A stretch of DNA of 64,000 bases from Leifsonia sp. C5G2 (GTDB lineage: Bacteria > Actinomycetota > Actinomycetes > Actinomycetales > Microbacteriaceae). The notes beneath the pieces are model-generated. The model searched no databases and was not told the DNA's origin. It saw nothing but the letters and a program-made list of their open reading frames with translations. The position numbers and the translations under genes are program-made. Location: positions 1 to 64,000 of the forward strand of contig NZ_JABFMV010000012.1 in NCBI RefSeq assembly GCF_013359685.1, in the 5' to 3' direction. Every line of letters begins with the position of its first letter. Position 1 is the stretch's first letter. Shown in pieces: positions 28,269 to 38,248 of this stretch.

Positions 28269-28947
28269 GCTCGGCGACGAGGTCGACCCGGCGGCGGAGA
28301 CGCCGGCCGGGCCGACGGACGCGCCCGCGGAGGGTGTCGAGGCTCGGGAGGCTGCCGAGCCCGAGGTCGAGCTGGTCGCCGATCCCGAGCTGGTGGCCGC
28401 CGTTCCGCTGGCGCGGCAGGCGCTCGCCGAGATCACGCCGGAGCGCACGATCGGCGAGCCCCTCGGCCACGTCGTGGAGGCGCCGGGCGTCGTGTCGCTG
28501 CTGTTCGCGAGCCTGCTGCCCGGCTACCCGGACTGGCGCTGGACCGTCACCGTCGGCCGCACCGGCGACGACGAGGAGCCGACCGTGCTGGAGGCCGAGC
28601 TGATGCCCGGCGACGGCTCCCTGCTCGCGCCCGACTGGGTGCCGTGGTCGGAGCGGCTCGCCGAGTACCAGGCCGCCCAGGAGGCGCTCGCGGCACAGGC
28701 GGGCGAGACCGCTGAGGACGGCGACGAGGCTGAGGACGAGGACGACGACGTCGAGGACGACGACGTGCATGATCTGCACGCCGACGACGACCTGGACGGC
28801 GTCGACATCGACAGTGTGGATGTCGAATTCGACGAGGAGACCGATGTGGACTCCGACCTCGACCTGGAGGCCGAGGAGGCGGCGGCGCTCGCCGACGCGG
28901 ACGGCGACGACGCGGATGAGGACGACGACTCCGACGAGGAGGAGTGA
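28261..28947 (+). CDS. DUF3027 family protein with very acidic tail
   Basis: 228 residues. The conserved DUF3027 core (about 35-145) is recognised by AARQALAEIT-like and GEPLGHVVEAPGVVSLLFASLLPGYPDWRWTVTVGR stretches plus LAPDWVPWSERLAEYQ. The last 85 residues are almost entirely Asp and Glu, a disordered polyacidic tail. Function is unknown; the overlap with the cold-shock gene and the shared conservation suggest an RNA-related role (inference). Confidence 0.88.
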   Translation: MPELGDEVDPAAETPAGPTDAPAEGVEAREAAEPEVELVADPELVAAVPLARQALAEITPERTIGEPLGHVVEAPGVVSLLFASLLPGYPDWRWTVTVGRTGDDEEPTVLEAELMPGDGSLLAPDWVPWSERLAEYQAAQEALAAQAGETAEDGDEAEDEDDDVEDDDVHDLHADDDLDGVDIDSVDVEFDEETDVDSDLDLEAEEAAALADADGDDADEDDDSDEEE

Positions 28948-28968
28948 CCCCTCACCGCCGTTGCGCGG

Positions 28969-29193
28969 TCACCGTCGCCGGCGTGTGACCGTCAGGTAGC
29001 CCATCCCGAGCGCGCCGAGCGCCAGCCCGACCACCACGGTCCACATCGCGGTGGTCCCGCCGCCGCCGACGGCGAGCACGACGATCAGGGCGACCGCCCA
29101 CAGCACGAGGCCGACGAGCACCGCCCGCCGGTCGTCCGTCTTCGCGGGGACCGGGTCGGGCCGGCGCTCGTCGTCGCGCAACCACAGGCGCAT
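28969..29193 (-). CDS. DUF2530 family membrane protein
   Basis: 74 residues: polar N terminus (MRLWLRDDERRPDP), two hydrophobic helices (about 24-44 and 48-68), and a basic RRRR end. Matches the small actinobacterial DUF2530 family. No known function. It ends 8 bases upstream of the next frame's territory and runs towards DUF3027. Confidence 0.75.
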   Translation of the reverse strand: MRLWLRDDERRPDPVPAKTDDRRAVLVGLVLWAVALIVVLAVGGGGTTAMWTVVVGLALGALGMGYLTVTRRRR

Positions 29194-29201
29194 GGCTTCG
29201 C

Positions 29202-31141
<1,940 letters not shown>

Positions 31142-31178
31142 TCGCCGTTACCGATTCGTTAAAAAGCGGCCGAAACGT

Positions 31179-31207
31179 GTGACAAACGGCGGCGCTTCCC
31201 CTAGGCT
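31179..31207 (+). promoter_or_regulatory. Housekeeping promoter for the NlpC/P60 gene
   Basis: GTGACA, exactly 17 bases, TAGGCT: a good match to the actinobacterial primary sigma-factor promoter. It places the transcript start near 31214 and gives a leader of about 150 bases before TTG 31365. Confidence 0.7.
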
Positions 31208-31213
31208 CTAACG

Positions 31214-31364
31214 AGTCCGAACGGGTCAGAAGCCGGCCCATCAGGACCCCGGATCGTGACGCTCCACCCCCCTATGACCCGTCTCGCGATCCGTGAAGCC
31301 GAAGCCACCCAGCTTGGGACGGGGGCAGCATCCCTAGTGCTGCCGGAGCGCTGGAGGTCACACT
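31214..31364 (+). promoter_or_regulatory. Structured 5' leader of the NlpC/P60 gene (candidate cis-regulatory RNA)
   Basis: About 150 bases without a gene. It contains ACGGGTCA (31221-31228) complementary to TGACCCGT (31275-31282), a small CCCA/TGGG hairpin at 31308-31318, and a 7-bp hairpin GGCAGCA/TGCTGCC at 31324-31344 ending 9 bases before the GGAGG ribosome binding site. NlpC/P60 genes in actinobacteria often carry a c-di-AMP (ydaO) riboswitch. I do not see that motif's conserved core, so the class is unknown. Confidence 0.4.
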
Positions 31365-32252
31365 TTGGCACTGTCGAGCACGCCCGGTCCCGACAAGGAC
31401 CGTACGAACCCGGACCAGAGCACCACGGACATCTCGTCTTCCCCCGCCGTCTCGCGTCGCGTCGCGCGCGCTGCGTCGCGTCCGACCGCGGTCTCCACCG
31501 CGACCGGCTCGACCGCCGCGCAGTCGAAGAAGAAGCGCAAGGGCGGCTGGATCCTGAACGCCGGCGTCATCACCGTCGCCACCGGGCTCATCGCGACCAT
31601 GTCGCTCCCCGCCTTCGCCTTCAACCCGGACAGCGCCGAGAACGCCGCTTTCGGCCCGAGCGCCGCCGACTCCATGAAGAAGGCCCAGTCGCAGACCGTC
31701 GAGGTGGGCGGTGTCGCCTCCTCCGCGGTCACCCGTGACGCCGCGTCGGCCACCAGCGAGGAGCAGCTCAACGCCCAGAAGGCAGCCGCTGCCGCCGCCG
31801 CAGCAGCCGAGGCCGCCCGCCGCCAGGCCGCCATCCAGCTCACCAGCTACGCCAGCAAGTCGTCCTCCGGCCCGTCCGTCTCCGACTTCCTCGCCAACCC
31901 GCCGTACCCGAACTTCAGCCTCTCGCAGGTGTTCTCGGTCGCGCAGCAGTACATCGGCACCCCCTACGTCTACGGCGGCTCCAGCCCGGCCGGTTTCGAC
32001 TGCTCCGGCTACGTGATGTACGTCTACGCCCAGTTCGGCATCTCGCTGCCGCACTCCGTCTCCGGCCAGGCCGCGGCGGGCAAGCGCATCTCGATCGCGG
32101 ACGCCCAGCCGGGCGACCTGGTCATCATGTCGGGCCACGACGGCTTCTACGCCGGCAACGGCAACATCCTGGACGCGCCCACCGAGGGCAAGTCGGTGTC
32201 CATCCGCCCCATCTGGACCAGCGACTACTACATCGTCCGCCTCGGCATCTGA
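31365..32252 (+). CDS. NlpC/P60 peptidoglycan endopeptidase
   Basis: 295 residues, exported cell-wall hydrolase. A long basic N terminus (KKKRKGG near 55) precedes one hydrophobic signal (about 60-85, ending AFAF). An Ala-rich coiled-coil linker follows at 110-150. The C-terminal NlpC/P60 domain (about 170-295) has the catalytic triad: Cys in GFDCSGYVMYVYAQFGI, His in MSGHDGFY and a later polar residue in GNILDAP. TTG 31365 is chosen because GGAGG lies 9 bases upstream. It cleaves D-Glu-to-diamino-acid peptide bonds in peptidoglycan (family knowledge). Confidence 0.93.
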   Translation: MALSSTPGPDKDRTNPDQSTTDISSSPAVSRRVARAASRPTAVSTATGSTAAQSKKKRKGGWILNAGVITVATGLIATMSLPAFAFNPDSAENAAFGPSAADSMKKAQSQTVEVGGVASSAVTRDAASATSEEQLNAQKAAAAAAAAAEAARRQAAIQLTSYASKSSSGPSVSDFLANPPYPNFSLSQVFSVAQQYIGTPYVYGGSSPAGFDCSGYVMYVYAQFGISLPHSVSGQAAAGKRISIADAQPGDLVIMSGHDGFYAGNGNILDAPTEGKSVSIRPIWTSDYYIVRLGI

Positions 32253-32396
32253 GCGAGGTTGTCGAACCGGCGTCGAGCCGGTGAACATTCAGCACCACAG
32301 CACCGGAACGGCGTGCCACGAATAGGTGGCGCGCCGTTTCTGGGTTACCCTGGCGTTCTGACGCTGCGTCACCGCAGTTGCTGATCGGAGGATCCG

Positions 32397-32651
32397 ATGG
32401 CCGGAACGCGTTCCGCCGGGTCGCTGAGTGCGACCGGGTGGGACGAGCGCGGCCTCCGACCGGGATCGAGCATCGAGCTCTCCCGCTGGGGAGACTTCCT
32501 CGCCTGCCGTCACCACGTCGAGGCCTGCCACCGCCACCATGTGGCGTGCCGCCACCATGCCGCCTCCTCCTTGGGCGCTGTCCGCACGGACAGTGCCCTT
32601 TTTGTTTGCCCTTCAGCCCGCTCCCGCCTTTTCCCGGAAGGTCGCCCATGA
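32397..32651 (+). CDS. Candidate leader peptide with three ACRHHV repeats
   Basis: 84-codon frame. ATG 32397 follows GGAGGATCCG, a strong ribosome binding site. Residues 36-56 contain a triple repeat (ACRHHVE, ACHRHHV, ACRHHAA) rich in His and Cys. The stop TGA overlaps the ATG of the HNH gene (ATGA), so translation is coupled. A terminator hairpin with T-run lies inside the frame at 32573. The layout resembles transcription attenuation controlled by ribosome movement over His/Cys codons. It could instead be an ordinary small protein. Confidence 0.45.
   Translation: MAGTRSAGSLSATGWDERGLRPGSSIELSRWGDFLACRHHVEACHRHHVACRHHAASSLGAVRTDSALFVCPSARSRLFPEGRP
32573..32605 (+). terminator. Intrinsic terminator/attenuator upstream of the HNH gene
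   Basis: GGGCGCTGTCCG, a 2-base loop and CGGACAGTGCCC, followed by TTTTTGTTT. A strong rho-independent terminator placed 43 bases before the HNH start and inside the preceding small frame. It would stop transcription unless opened by translating ribosomes. Confidence 0.75.
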
Positions 32652-33163
32652 AGACTCTGGTTCTCAACGCCAGCTACGAACCCCTCGGCGTCATCTCGAC
32701 GCGGCGGGCGGTCATGCTCGTGCTGGCCGGCAAAGCATCCACGATCGCCGGCAGCGGTGCGCAGCTGCACAGCCGGTCCCTGGTGCTGGATGCGCCGAGC
32801 GTCGTGCTCCTGAACCAGTTCATCAAGGTCCCGCACCGCCGTATCCCGCTGACCCGCAAGTCGGCCCTGGAGCGCTACGGCCACGTCTGCGCCTACTGCG
32901 GCAAGTACGGCGACACCCTCGACCACGTCATCCCGCGCGCCCGCGGCGGCACGCACACCTGGGACAACGTCGTCATCGCGTGCTTCCGCTGCAACAACGT
33001 CAAGTCGGACCGCCTGCTCGCCGACCTCGGCTGGAAGCTCCCCTTCGAACTGAAGGAGCCGCACCTCAACATGGCGTCCCTGATCAGCATGCGCTGGAAC
33101 GACCCCAACTGGGAGGAGTTCACCGAGCCCTGGCGCCGCCACGAGCTGCAGCTGGCCGGTTAG
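32648..33163 (+). CDS. HNH endonuclease
   Basis: 171 residues. MKTLVLNASYEPLGVISTRRAVMLVLAGKA is the usual start of the chromosomal actinobacterial/cyanobacterial HNH family. The nuclease motif is at residues 78-122: CAYCGK, LDHVIPRARGGTHTWDNVV and CFRCNNVKSDR, giving two CxxC zinc pairs and the catalytic His. Core-genome members are of unclear role. The ATG overlaps the stop of the His/Cys-rich leader frame. Confidence 0.92.
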   Translation: MKTLVLNASYEPLGVISTRRAVMLVLAGKASTIAGSGAQLHSRSLVLDAPSVVLLNQFIKVPHRRIPLTRKSALERYGHVCAYCGKYGDTLDHVIPRARGGTHTWDNVVIACFRCNNVKSDRLLADLGWKLPFELKEPHLNMASLISMRWNDPNWEEFTEPWRRHELQLAG

Positions 33164-33194
33164 CGCGTGGCCGTTCGCTAGACTTGCGGGGCCA

Positions 33195-33266
33195 GCCTCT
33201 GTAGCTCAATGGAAGAGCAGTTCCGTCCTAAGGAAACGGTTGGGGGTTCGAGTCCCTCCAGGGGCA
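33195..33266 (+). tRNA. tRNA-Arg (anticodon CCT)
   Basis: 72-base cloverleaf. The acceptor stem GCCTCTG pairs with CAGGGGC, followed by discriminator A. D arm GCTC/GAGC; anticodon loop GTCCTAA with CCT; T arm GGGGG-TTCGAGT-CCCTC. The first pair of the anticodon stem is mismatched (G-A). No CCA is encoded. A TAGACT -10-like box lies at 33179-33184. The last 18 bases before the discriminator region are duplicated at 60402, so this is the island's integration site. Confidence 0.95.
33247..33264 (+). repeat. Left attachment-site repeat (within tRNA-Arg)
   Basis: TTCGAGTCCCTCCAGGGG, covering the T loop to the acceptor stem of tRNA-Arg. Identical to 60402-60419. Insertion leaves the tRNA intact, as expected for tyrosine-integrase islands. 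Confidence 0.9.
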
Positions 33267-33334
33267 CTTTCGGTCGACAGTAAAAGTGCTGGTCAGAGGC
33301 GCATTTCGACCGATAAATAACACTCACTATCCAC

Positions 33335-33357
33335 GATTTGCCCACAATTTGCCCACA
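33335..33357 (+). repeat. Left 23-bp terminal repeat (candidate integrase arm site)
   Basis: Two tandem ATTTGCCCACA units preceded by G. The same 23 bases recur in the same orientation at 60273-60295. It lies 70 bases inside the left attachment repeat. Paired 11-bp direct repeats near attachment sites are the expected form of integrase arm-type sites. Beside it, AAACTCTAAG is tandemly repeated at 33369-33388. The rest of 33267-33676 holds no gene that I can support. Confidence 0.75.
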
Positions 33358-33676
33358 GGGCCGCCGAAAAACTCTAAGAAACTCTAAGAGCGTCGCGGAG
33401 ATGACCGTGCAACGTTTGGCATCACATGTCCGTGGCCCCTAGAAAGGGCCGCTTTCGTGCGGTCGTTTGCCTGGCGTTTGGATCGCCGGGCTGGGATTGC
33501 CTTTGGCGAAACCCTAACCGGGACTTTGTTGGAGGCCCTCGCGCCGGCCATTCTCAGCAAAACCGGTATGTTCTTTCTGTCTCCAACACGTGCTGGTGAG
33601 ACCTTGTGATGCCCGAAGTCACAGACGAGAGTCAGTCGCTATTCGGGACATGGACGCTAACGCAAAGGAGCAGGGC

Positions 33677-35896
33677 ATGAAGCCTGACAAAGTGAACCCG
33701 CGGGAAGTCTTTTATCAACCCTCCCGAATGGTCGTGCCTCTCTTCCAGCGTCCCTACGTATGGTCCCGTGACCGCCAGTGGCAGCCGTTATGGGAAGACA
33801 TTGCGCGGCTCGCCGAAGTTCTCGAGACGAAGAATCCCACGGCCACCCACTTCTTGGGCGCTTTTGTAGTTCAGCAGCTGCCGTCCACGCTCGGGGCCAT
33901 GCCCGAGTGGAGTGTGATTGACGGTCAGCAAAGGCTTACGACACTGCAGATTCTGCTCGATGCGCTGCACTCGCAGCTGGAGGCAAAGGGAATGCCTATG
34001 CTGGCTGCGCAGATCGAGCCCCTCATCGTGAACCCAGCAGCGTTCCACAAGAAGTCCGAGGATCGGTTCAAGGTTTGGCCGACAAATCACGATCGCGCCG
34101 GCTTCGAGTCAGTGATGAGCGCACCCGTCCCGGTCGACTACTCGGCTGTAGTTCCATCGCGTCTAGCCGAGGCGCACGAATACTTCAGCTCGGCGATCGA
34201 GGAATGGCTCGGAAGAGAGGGCAACGTTGAGGTGCGTGGAAAGCTGCTCGTTGATGCAGTGTCCGGCCAGCTCGAGATTGTGAGTATCCGCCTCGACGCG
34301 ACCGAGGATGCGCAGGCGATCTTCGAAACGCTGAACGCTCGCGGTGAGCCGCTAAGCGCCGCCGATCTCATCAAGAACTTTGTCTTCCAGAACCATCCTG
34401 GTTCCGAAAGTGAGGTGGAGCAGGCCTACCTCGCCTACTGGGCAGAGCTGGAGACACCGTGGTGGATTACTCCGATCACCGCGGGTCGCGTGACGCACCC
34501 GCGTGCTTCATGGTTTTTGTGGCACTGGCTTCGTGCAAGGCTGCTTGAAGACTTTCCCATTCGCGAGCTCTTCGCGCAGTTCAAGGACTACATCGCCGAC
34601 TCTGGCATAGGGCTCGCGACATTGCTTCCCGAGGTGAAAGCCGCCGCCGATCGCTACCGCTTCCTCGTTGAAGGCTCGCAGGCAGAGAGCGGCACGCTCA
34701 CCCGTGCTCAGTGGTTCACCTATCGAGTGGGGACACTCGATTCCGAGGTGATGAGACCGTTGCTGATCTGGCTCGACGAGTCCTCTCAAGCGGACGTCCC
34801 CGATGGCGAGAAGACTAACATTTTGAAATCGCTGGAAAGCTGGTCCGTGCGACGGGCGCTCGTTAAGGCGCCGTCTCAGGGCTCCAACAGGTTCATCGTT
34901 GACCTCATGGTGCACCTGAGCAAGCAACCGCATGATGCTCTGGCGGCTGAAACCGAGGCCTATCTTGCGTCGAACAAGACACCTGTGGGTTATTGGCCGG
35001 ACGACGGCGAAGTGACACACGCGCTCTGGACTGCGCCGGCCTACAACAAATACGTACGCGCTCGTCTACGCATGGTCCTCGAAGCGCTAGAAGACCATCG
35101 GCGTGGTTATCCAGATTGGAAGGCATTCGGGATGGGGCCGGTGCCGCGCGGCGTTGGAACGATCGAGCACCTTCTACCCCAAGCGTGGCGAGCGAATTGG
35201 CCGCTTGCTGCGACGGCGGATGAGCGACCGGCGAAAGAAGCCGCGAGGGATCGGGCCTTGCAACAACTGGGAAACCTGACTCTCGTCACGCAGAAACTGA
35301 ACTCCAAAGTGTCGAACGGCGCGTGGGAAACAAAGCTCGCGCACTTTCAGCAGTACAACGACGTGCTCATTACCAACGACGTGATCCAGAATCACGCGGA
35401 CGGATGGGACGAGGACCTGATCGCGGAGCGCACGGCAAAGCTGACCGAAGCGATTCTCGAGATTTGGCCCACGCCTCCTGGGCACGTTGGCTTGGCGGCT
35501 CGGGTAGCCGAGGCTCCGGCCGCGGCAGCGGCCGGGGACGTTGATGTTGCCGTCTTGGTCTCAGCGGGGCTGATCGAACCGGGGGCCCTCCTCATCGCCC
35601 GACCGGCAGTTCTCGCAGGCACGACAGCAGCAGTCGGCATCGACGGGCGCATCTTTGTCGGAGAGCAGGGCTTCGATACTCCCAGCGCCGCGGCAGTCGC
35701 GGTGAACAGCGAGGGGCTCTACAAAGGGGGAATTAACGGCTGGCGGTTCTGGAAAGTGCGGGAGACGGGGAGGTCGCTGTGGCAGATTCGTGATGAGTAT
35801 CGCTTGAGCCTCGGCGAAGAAGTCGAGGAAGAGTCCGAGGAGATTGAGGAAGAACTAGCGGTTTCTGAGAGCGTCGGCGACGCGCTTCGGCTGTAG
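33677..35896 (+). CDS. GmrSD-like DUF262/DUF1524 nuclease with RAMA-like C terminus
   Basis: 739 residues. The N-terminal DUF262 (GmrS-like, ParB-fold NTPase) has VPLFQRPYVWSRDRQWQPLWEDI and WSVIDGQQRLTTLQILLDAL. The middle region is helical. DUF1524 (GmrD-like HNH nuclease, about 500-600) has TIEHLLPQAW and LQQLGNLTLVTQKLNSKVSN. The C-terminal 90 residues (VLVSAGLIEPGALLIA ... INGWRFWKV) resemble the RAMA domain found in restriction proteins. GmrSD-type enzymes are type IV restriction systems cutting modified phage DNA. ATG 33677 follows AAAGGAG; upstream in-frame starts are not conserved-looking. First island cargo gene. Confidence 0.85.
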   Translation: MKPDKVNPREVFYQPSRMVVPLFQRPYVWSRDRQWQPLWEDIARLAEVLETKNPTATHFLGAFVVQQLPSTLGAMPEWSVIDGQQRLTTLQILLDALHSQLEAKGMPMLAAQIEPLIVNPAAFHKKSEDRFKVWPTNHDRAGFESVMSAPVPVDYSAVVPSRLAEAHEYFSSAIEEWLGREGNVEVRGKLLVDAVSGQLEIVSIRLDATEDAQAIFETLNARGEPLSAADLIKNFVFQNHPGSESEVEQAYLAYWAELETPWWITPITAGRVTHPRASWFLWHWLRARLLEDFPIRELFAQFKDYIADSGIGLATLLPEVKAAADRYRFLVEGSQAESGTLTRAQWFTYRVGTLDSEVMRPLLIWLDESSQADVPDGEKTNILKSLESWSVRRALVKAPSQGSNRFIVDLMVHLSKQPHDALAAETEAYLASNKTPVGYWPDDGEVTHALWTAPAYNKYVRARLRMVLEALEDHRRGYPDWKAFGMGPVPRGVGTIEHLLPQAWRANWPLAATADERPAKEAARDRALQQLGNLTLVTQKLNSKVSNGAWETKLAHFQQYNDVLITNDVIQNHADGWDEDLIAERTAKLTEAILEIWPTPPGHVGLAARVAEAPAAAAAGDVDVAVLVSAGLIEPGALLIARPAVLAGTTAAVGIDGRIFVGEQGFDTPSAAAVAVNSEGLYKGGINGWRFWKVRETGRSLWQIRDEYRLSLGEEVEEESEEIEEELAVSESVGDALRL

Positions 35897-36184
35897 GGTT
35901 CCCATCCGGTCGGACGCAAGAATCGAGCTGCAGAGCAGACGCCTCATCCGCCGTTCGAGCGAATGCGACTTTCCTTGGATGGGCGAGCACGCCAATGCTG
36001 CTCCCTGGCTTACAGGCGTTCCGGGGCACGTTTGCCCGATCCTCTTGATCCTCAACGTCGTCTGCTCCGTGCGCCAACACAGGGGCTGACCGTTCCGAGT
36101 CCCTCCTAATGGGCGTATCGGCACTACTCACGCGGCAGGGAGACTGGGTACCGAGATCTGCGACAGGCCGCTTGGGGGTGCGTT

Positions 36185-38236
36185 TTGGGATCGGCAGGAC
36201 ATTCCGCCGGTGAAGAAGGGCGAAGACTCAGCGCCTTGGCGGCCGAGCACGACCGACTTGCTGCAGAGGCTCGAGAAGCCGCGGAGCGCTGGATGATTGC
36301 GCACCGAACCGAACGGCAAGTCGCCGGCAGCTTGGCGCCACTCTCTGCGGCTGGCTACTCCTTTCTTCACGACCGAGGATGGCCTGGCTCCCGGTCTCGC
36401 GCCCAGATTGATCATGTGCTCGTTGGGCCTGGCGGCCTGTTCATCGTCGACACGAAAGCGTGGGCGGACGTGGAGATCGCGGCCGGTCGCATCTTCCGAG
36501 GTCAAGCGGACGTGACGGACGACCTGGGTGCTTTAGCTGACGTCGGCTATGGGACCGAAGCGGTCATGGCGGAACTGGGTTTGGCGCCCGGGGAAGTGCA
36601 CGTCGTTGTAGTGCTGGCTGGTCGCCGCATGCCGCCGACAGAGGTGGGTGGTGCCGTCGTGGTTGGTGAACGACAGGCCGCAACCTACATCAATTCGTAT
36701 GGGCGACGTCTGACGGATGTGCAGGTCAATGCTGTCCTCAGCGCGGCGCTCAACCACTTCCCGGTCCTGAGCTCGTCGCCCGCGGGGTTGGACACTAGCG
36801 TCCCTGAGCCAGTCCTGGTGGAGTCAGAGCCGGAGCCGCTGCTGGAGATCGAGGAAGTGACGGACATCCTTCTCGCGGGTCTGATGGCTGAGCCGATCGA
36901 GGAGTGGATGGCTTTCTTGCACCCGAGTCAGGCAAAGCTCGTGAGACGCGGTTTCAATGGTCCAGCGCGCATCCGGGGTGCTGCTGGTACAGGCAAGACG
37001 GTGGTAGGTCTTCATCGGGCCGCCTATCTGGCACGGTCACAGCGGTCCAAGGTTTTGGTTACGTCGTTCGTTCGAACGTTGCCGGACGTGCTGAGTAATC
37101 TCCTGGCCCGGCTCGCGCCTGACGCTGCGGACAACGTTGAGTTCGTCGGAGTCCATGCGTTCGCGCTGCGTCTACTCAAGCAGCGCGGCATCCGGGTCAA
37201 CCTTGACGGCTCGGAGGCCGCCTTGGCGTTCTCATCAGCCTGGCTAAGTGTGGCCGCCGGCGGCCCACTCGCCGGCGTCGATTCGAATCCGCACTACTGG
37301 CAAGACGAAATCAGTTACGTGATCAAAGGGCGCGGACTGTGGCGCTTCGAGCAGTACGCGGACCTGGTCCGGACGGGACGCCGCCGGCCGCTGAACGTCG
37401 ATCAGCGACGTGAAGTATGGAAACTCTTTCTGGCTTACGAGGAAGAGCTTCGAGAACGGAAAATCCACGACTTCGATGATGTGATTCTGCGGGCCGAAGC
37501 TTCGCTGCGTTCCCAACCAATCACCGAATATGGCGGCGTGATCATCGACGAGGCCCAAGACCTGACCTGTGCGATGGTGCGCATGTTGTACCTGCTCGTC
37601 GGAGACAAGCCAGATGGGCTCACGCTTATCGGGGATGGACAGCAGACCATCTACCCGGGTGGATTCTCTCTAACCGAAGCGGGCGTTTCGATCGCGGGCC
37701 GGGGAGTCGTGATGTCGACCAATTACCGGAACACGAAGGAGATTGTTGACTTTGCCGCGGCACTGGTCGACGGCGACGAGTTCACTGACATCGAAGGCGA
37801 CATCCTCGGTCGAGACGCATTCGACGATGTGCCGAGGTCAGGCCCCGAGCCAATCTCCCAGCGCTTCGCCGATCGAGCGACCCACGACAAGCACCTGATC
37901 GCCTACTTCGCCGGTTTGGAATGCCCGCCCGGCGACGTGGGCGTGCTGTGCCTCACGAACCAAGGGGTCCGAGACGCAATTCGAGCTCTTAGCTCGGCGG
38001 GTGTCCCCGTCCTTGAGCTGACGAAGTATGCGGGAATACCGGTCGACGCGGTGAAGGTTGGCACGATCAAGCGTGCGAAAGGTCTCGAATTCAAGCATGT
38101 TCTTCTGCCGCGAGTTCCCCCCTCGCTGCTCGATTCCGTCGACCGCGACGACGAGACCGCCACGATCCATCGGCGAGAGCTGTACGTGGGGATGACTCGG
38201 GCACGAGATGGGCTCTGGGTTGGTGTTTGTCCATAG
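36185..38236 (+). CDS. NERD nuclease-related domain fused to UvrD/Rep-type helicase
   Basis: 683 residues. The N-terminal NERD domain (about 40-190) has QIDHVLVGPGGLFIVDTKAW, with D and D-x-K like the PD-(D/E)XK core. The superfamily 1 helicase follows: Walker A ARIRGAAGTGKTVVGLHRAAYL, VLVTSFVRTLPDVL, Walker B GGVIIDEAQDLT, GDGQQTIYPGGFSL, and motif VI-like ELYVGMTRARDGLWV. NERD-helicases occur in phage defence and on plasmids. The start is uncertain (TTG 36185; TTG 36236 and ATG 36293 are alternatives). The 288-base gap from the GmrSD-like gene has no visible terminator. Confidence 0.85.
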   Translation: MGSAGHSAGEEGRRLSALAAEHDRLAAEAREAAERWMIAHRTERQVAGSLAPLSAAGYSFLHDRGWPGSRSRAQIDHVLVGPGGLFIVDTKAWADVEIAAGRIFRGQADVTDDLGALADVGYGTEAVMAELGLAPGEVHVVVVLAGRRMPPTEVGGAVVVGERQAATYINSYGRRLTDVQVNAVLSAALNHFPVLSSSPAGLDTSVPEPVLVESEPEPLLEIEEVTDILLAGLMAEPIEEWMAFLHPSQAKLVRRGFNGPARIRGAAGTGKTVVGLHRAAYLARSQRSKVLVTSFVRTLPDVLSNLLARLAPDAADNVEFVGVHAFALRLLKQRGIRVNLDGSEAALAFSSAWLSVAAGGPLAGVDSNPHYWQDEISYVIKGRGLWRFEQYADLVRTGRRRPLNVDQRREVWKLFLAYEEELRERKIHDFDDVILRAEASLRSQPITEYGGVIIDEAQDLTCAMVRMLYLLVGDKPDGLTLIGDGQQTIYPGGFSLTEAGVSIAGRGVVMSTNYRNTKEIVDFAAALVDGDEFTDIEGDILGRDAFDDVPRSGPEPISQRFADRATHDKHLIAYFAGLECPPGDVGVLCLTNQGVRDAIRALSSAGVPVLELTKYAGIPVDAVKVGTIKRAKGLEFKHVLLPRVPPSLLDSVDRDDETATIHRRELYVGMTRARDGLWVGVCP

Positions 38237-38248
38237 GTCCGTGCCGCG

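Noticed and set aside
28524-28955. Serine-rich minus-strand protein
   Set aside because: It is the complement of the Asp/Glu tail of the DUF3027 gene, not an independent gene.
31214-31364. c-di-AMP (ydaO) riboswitch call
   Set aside because: Gene context fits, but I could not find the conserved core of that motif, so only a generic structured leader is reported.
32289-32558. Minus-strand gene opposite the His/Cys-rich leader
   Set aside because: No ribosome binding site, atypical composition, and it is explained as the complement of the repeated plus-strand codons.
33247-33264. Insertion having destroyed the tRNA gene
   Set aside because: The cloverleaf is complete through the discriminator base, so the left copy keeps the tRNA functional.
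37244-37558. Minus-strand frame inside the NERD-helicase
   Set aside because: Lies wholly within a gene with intact helicase motifs and has no start signal.
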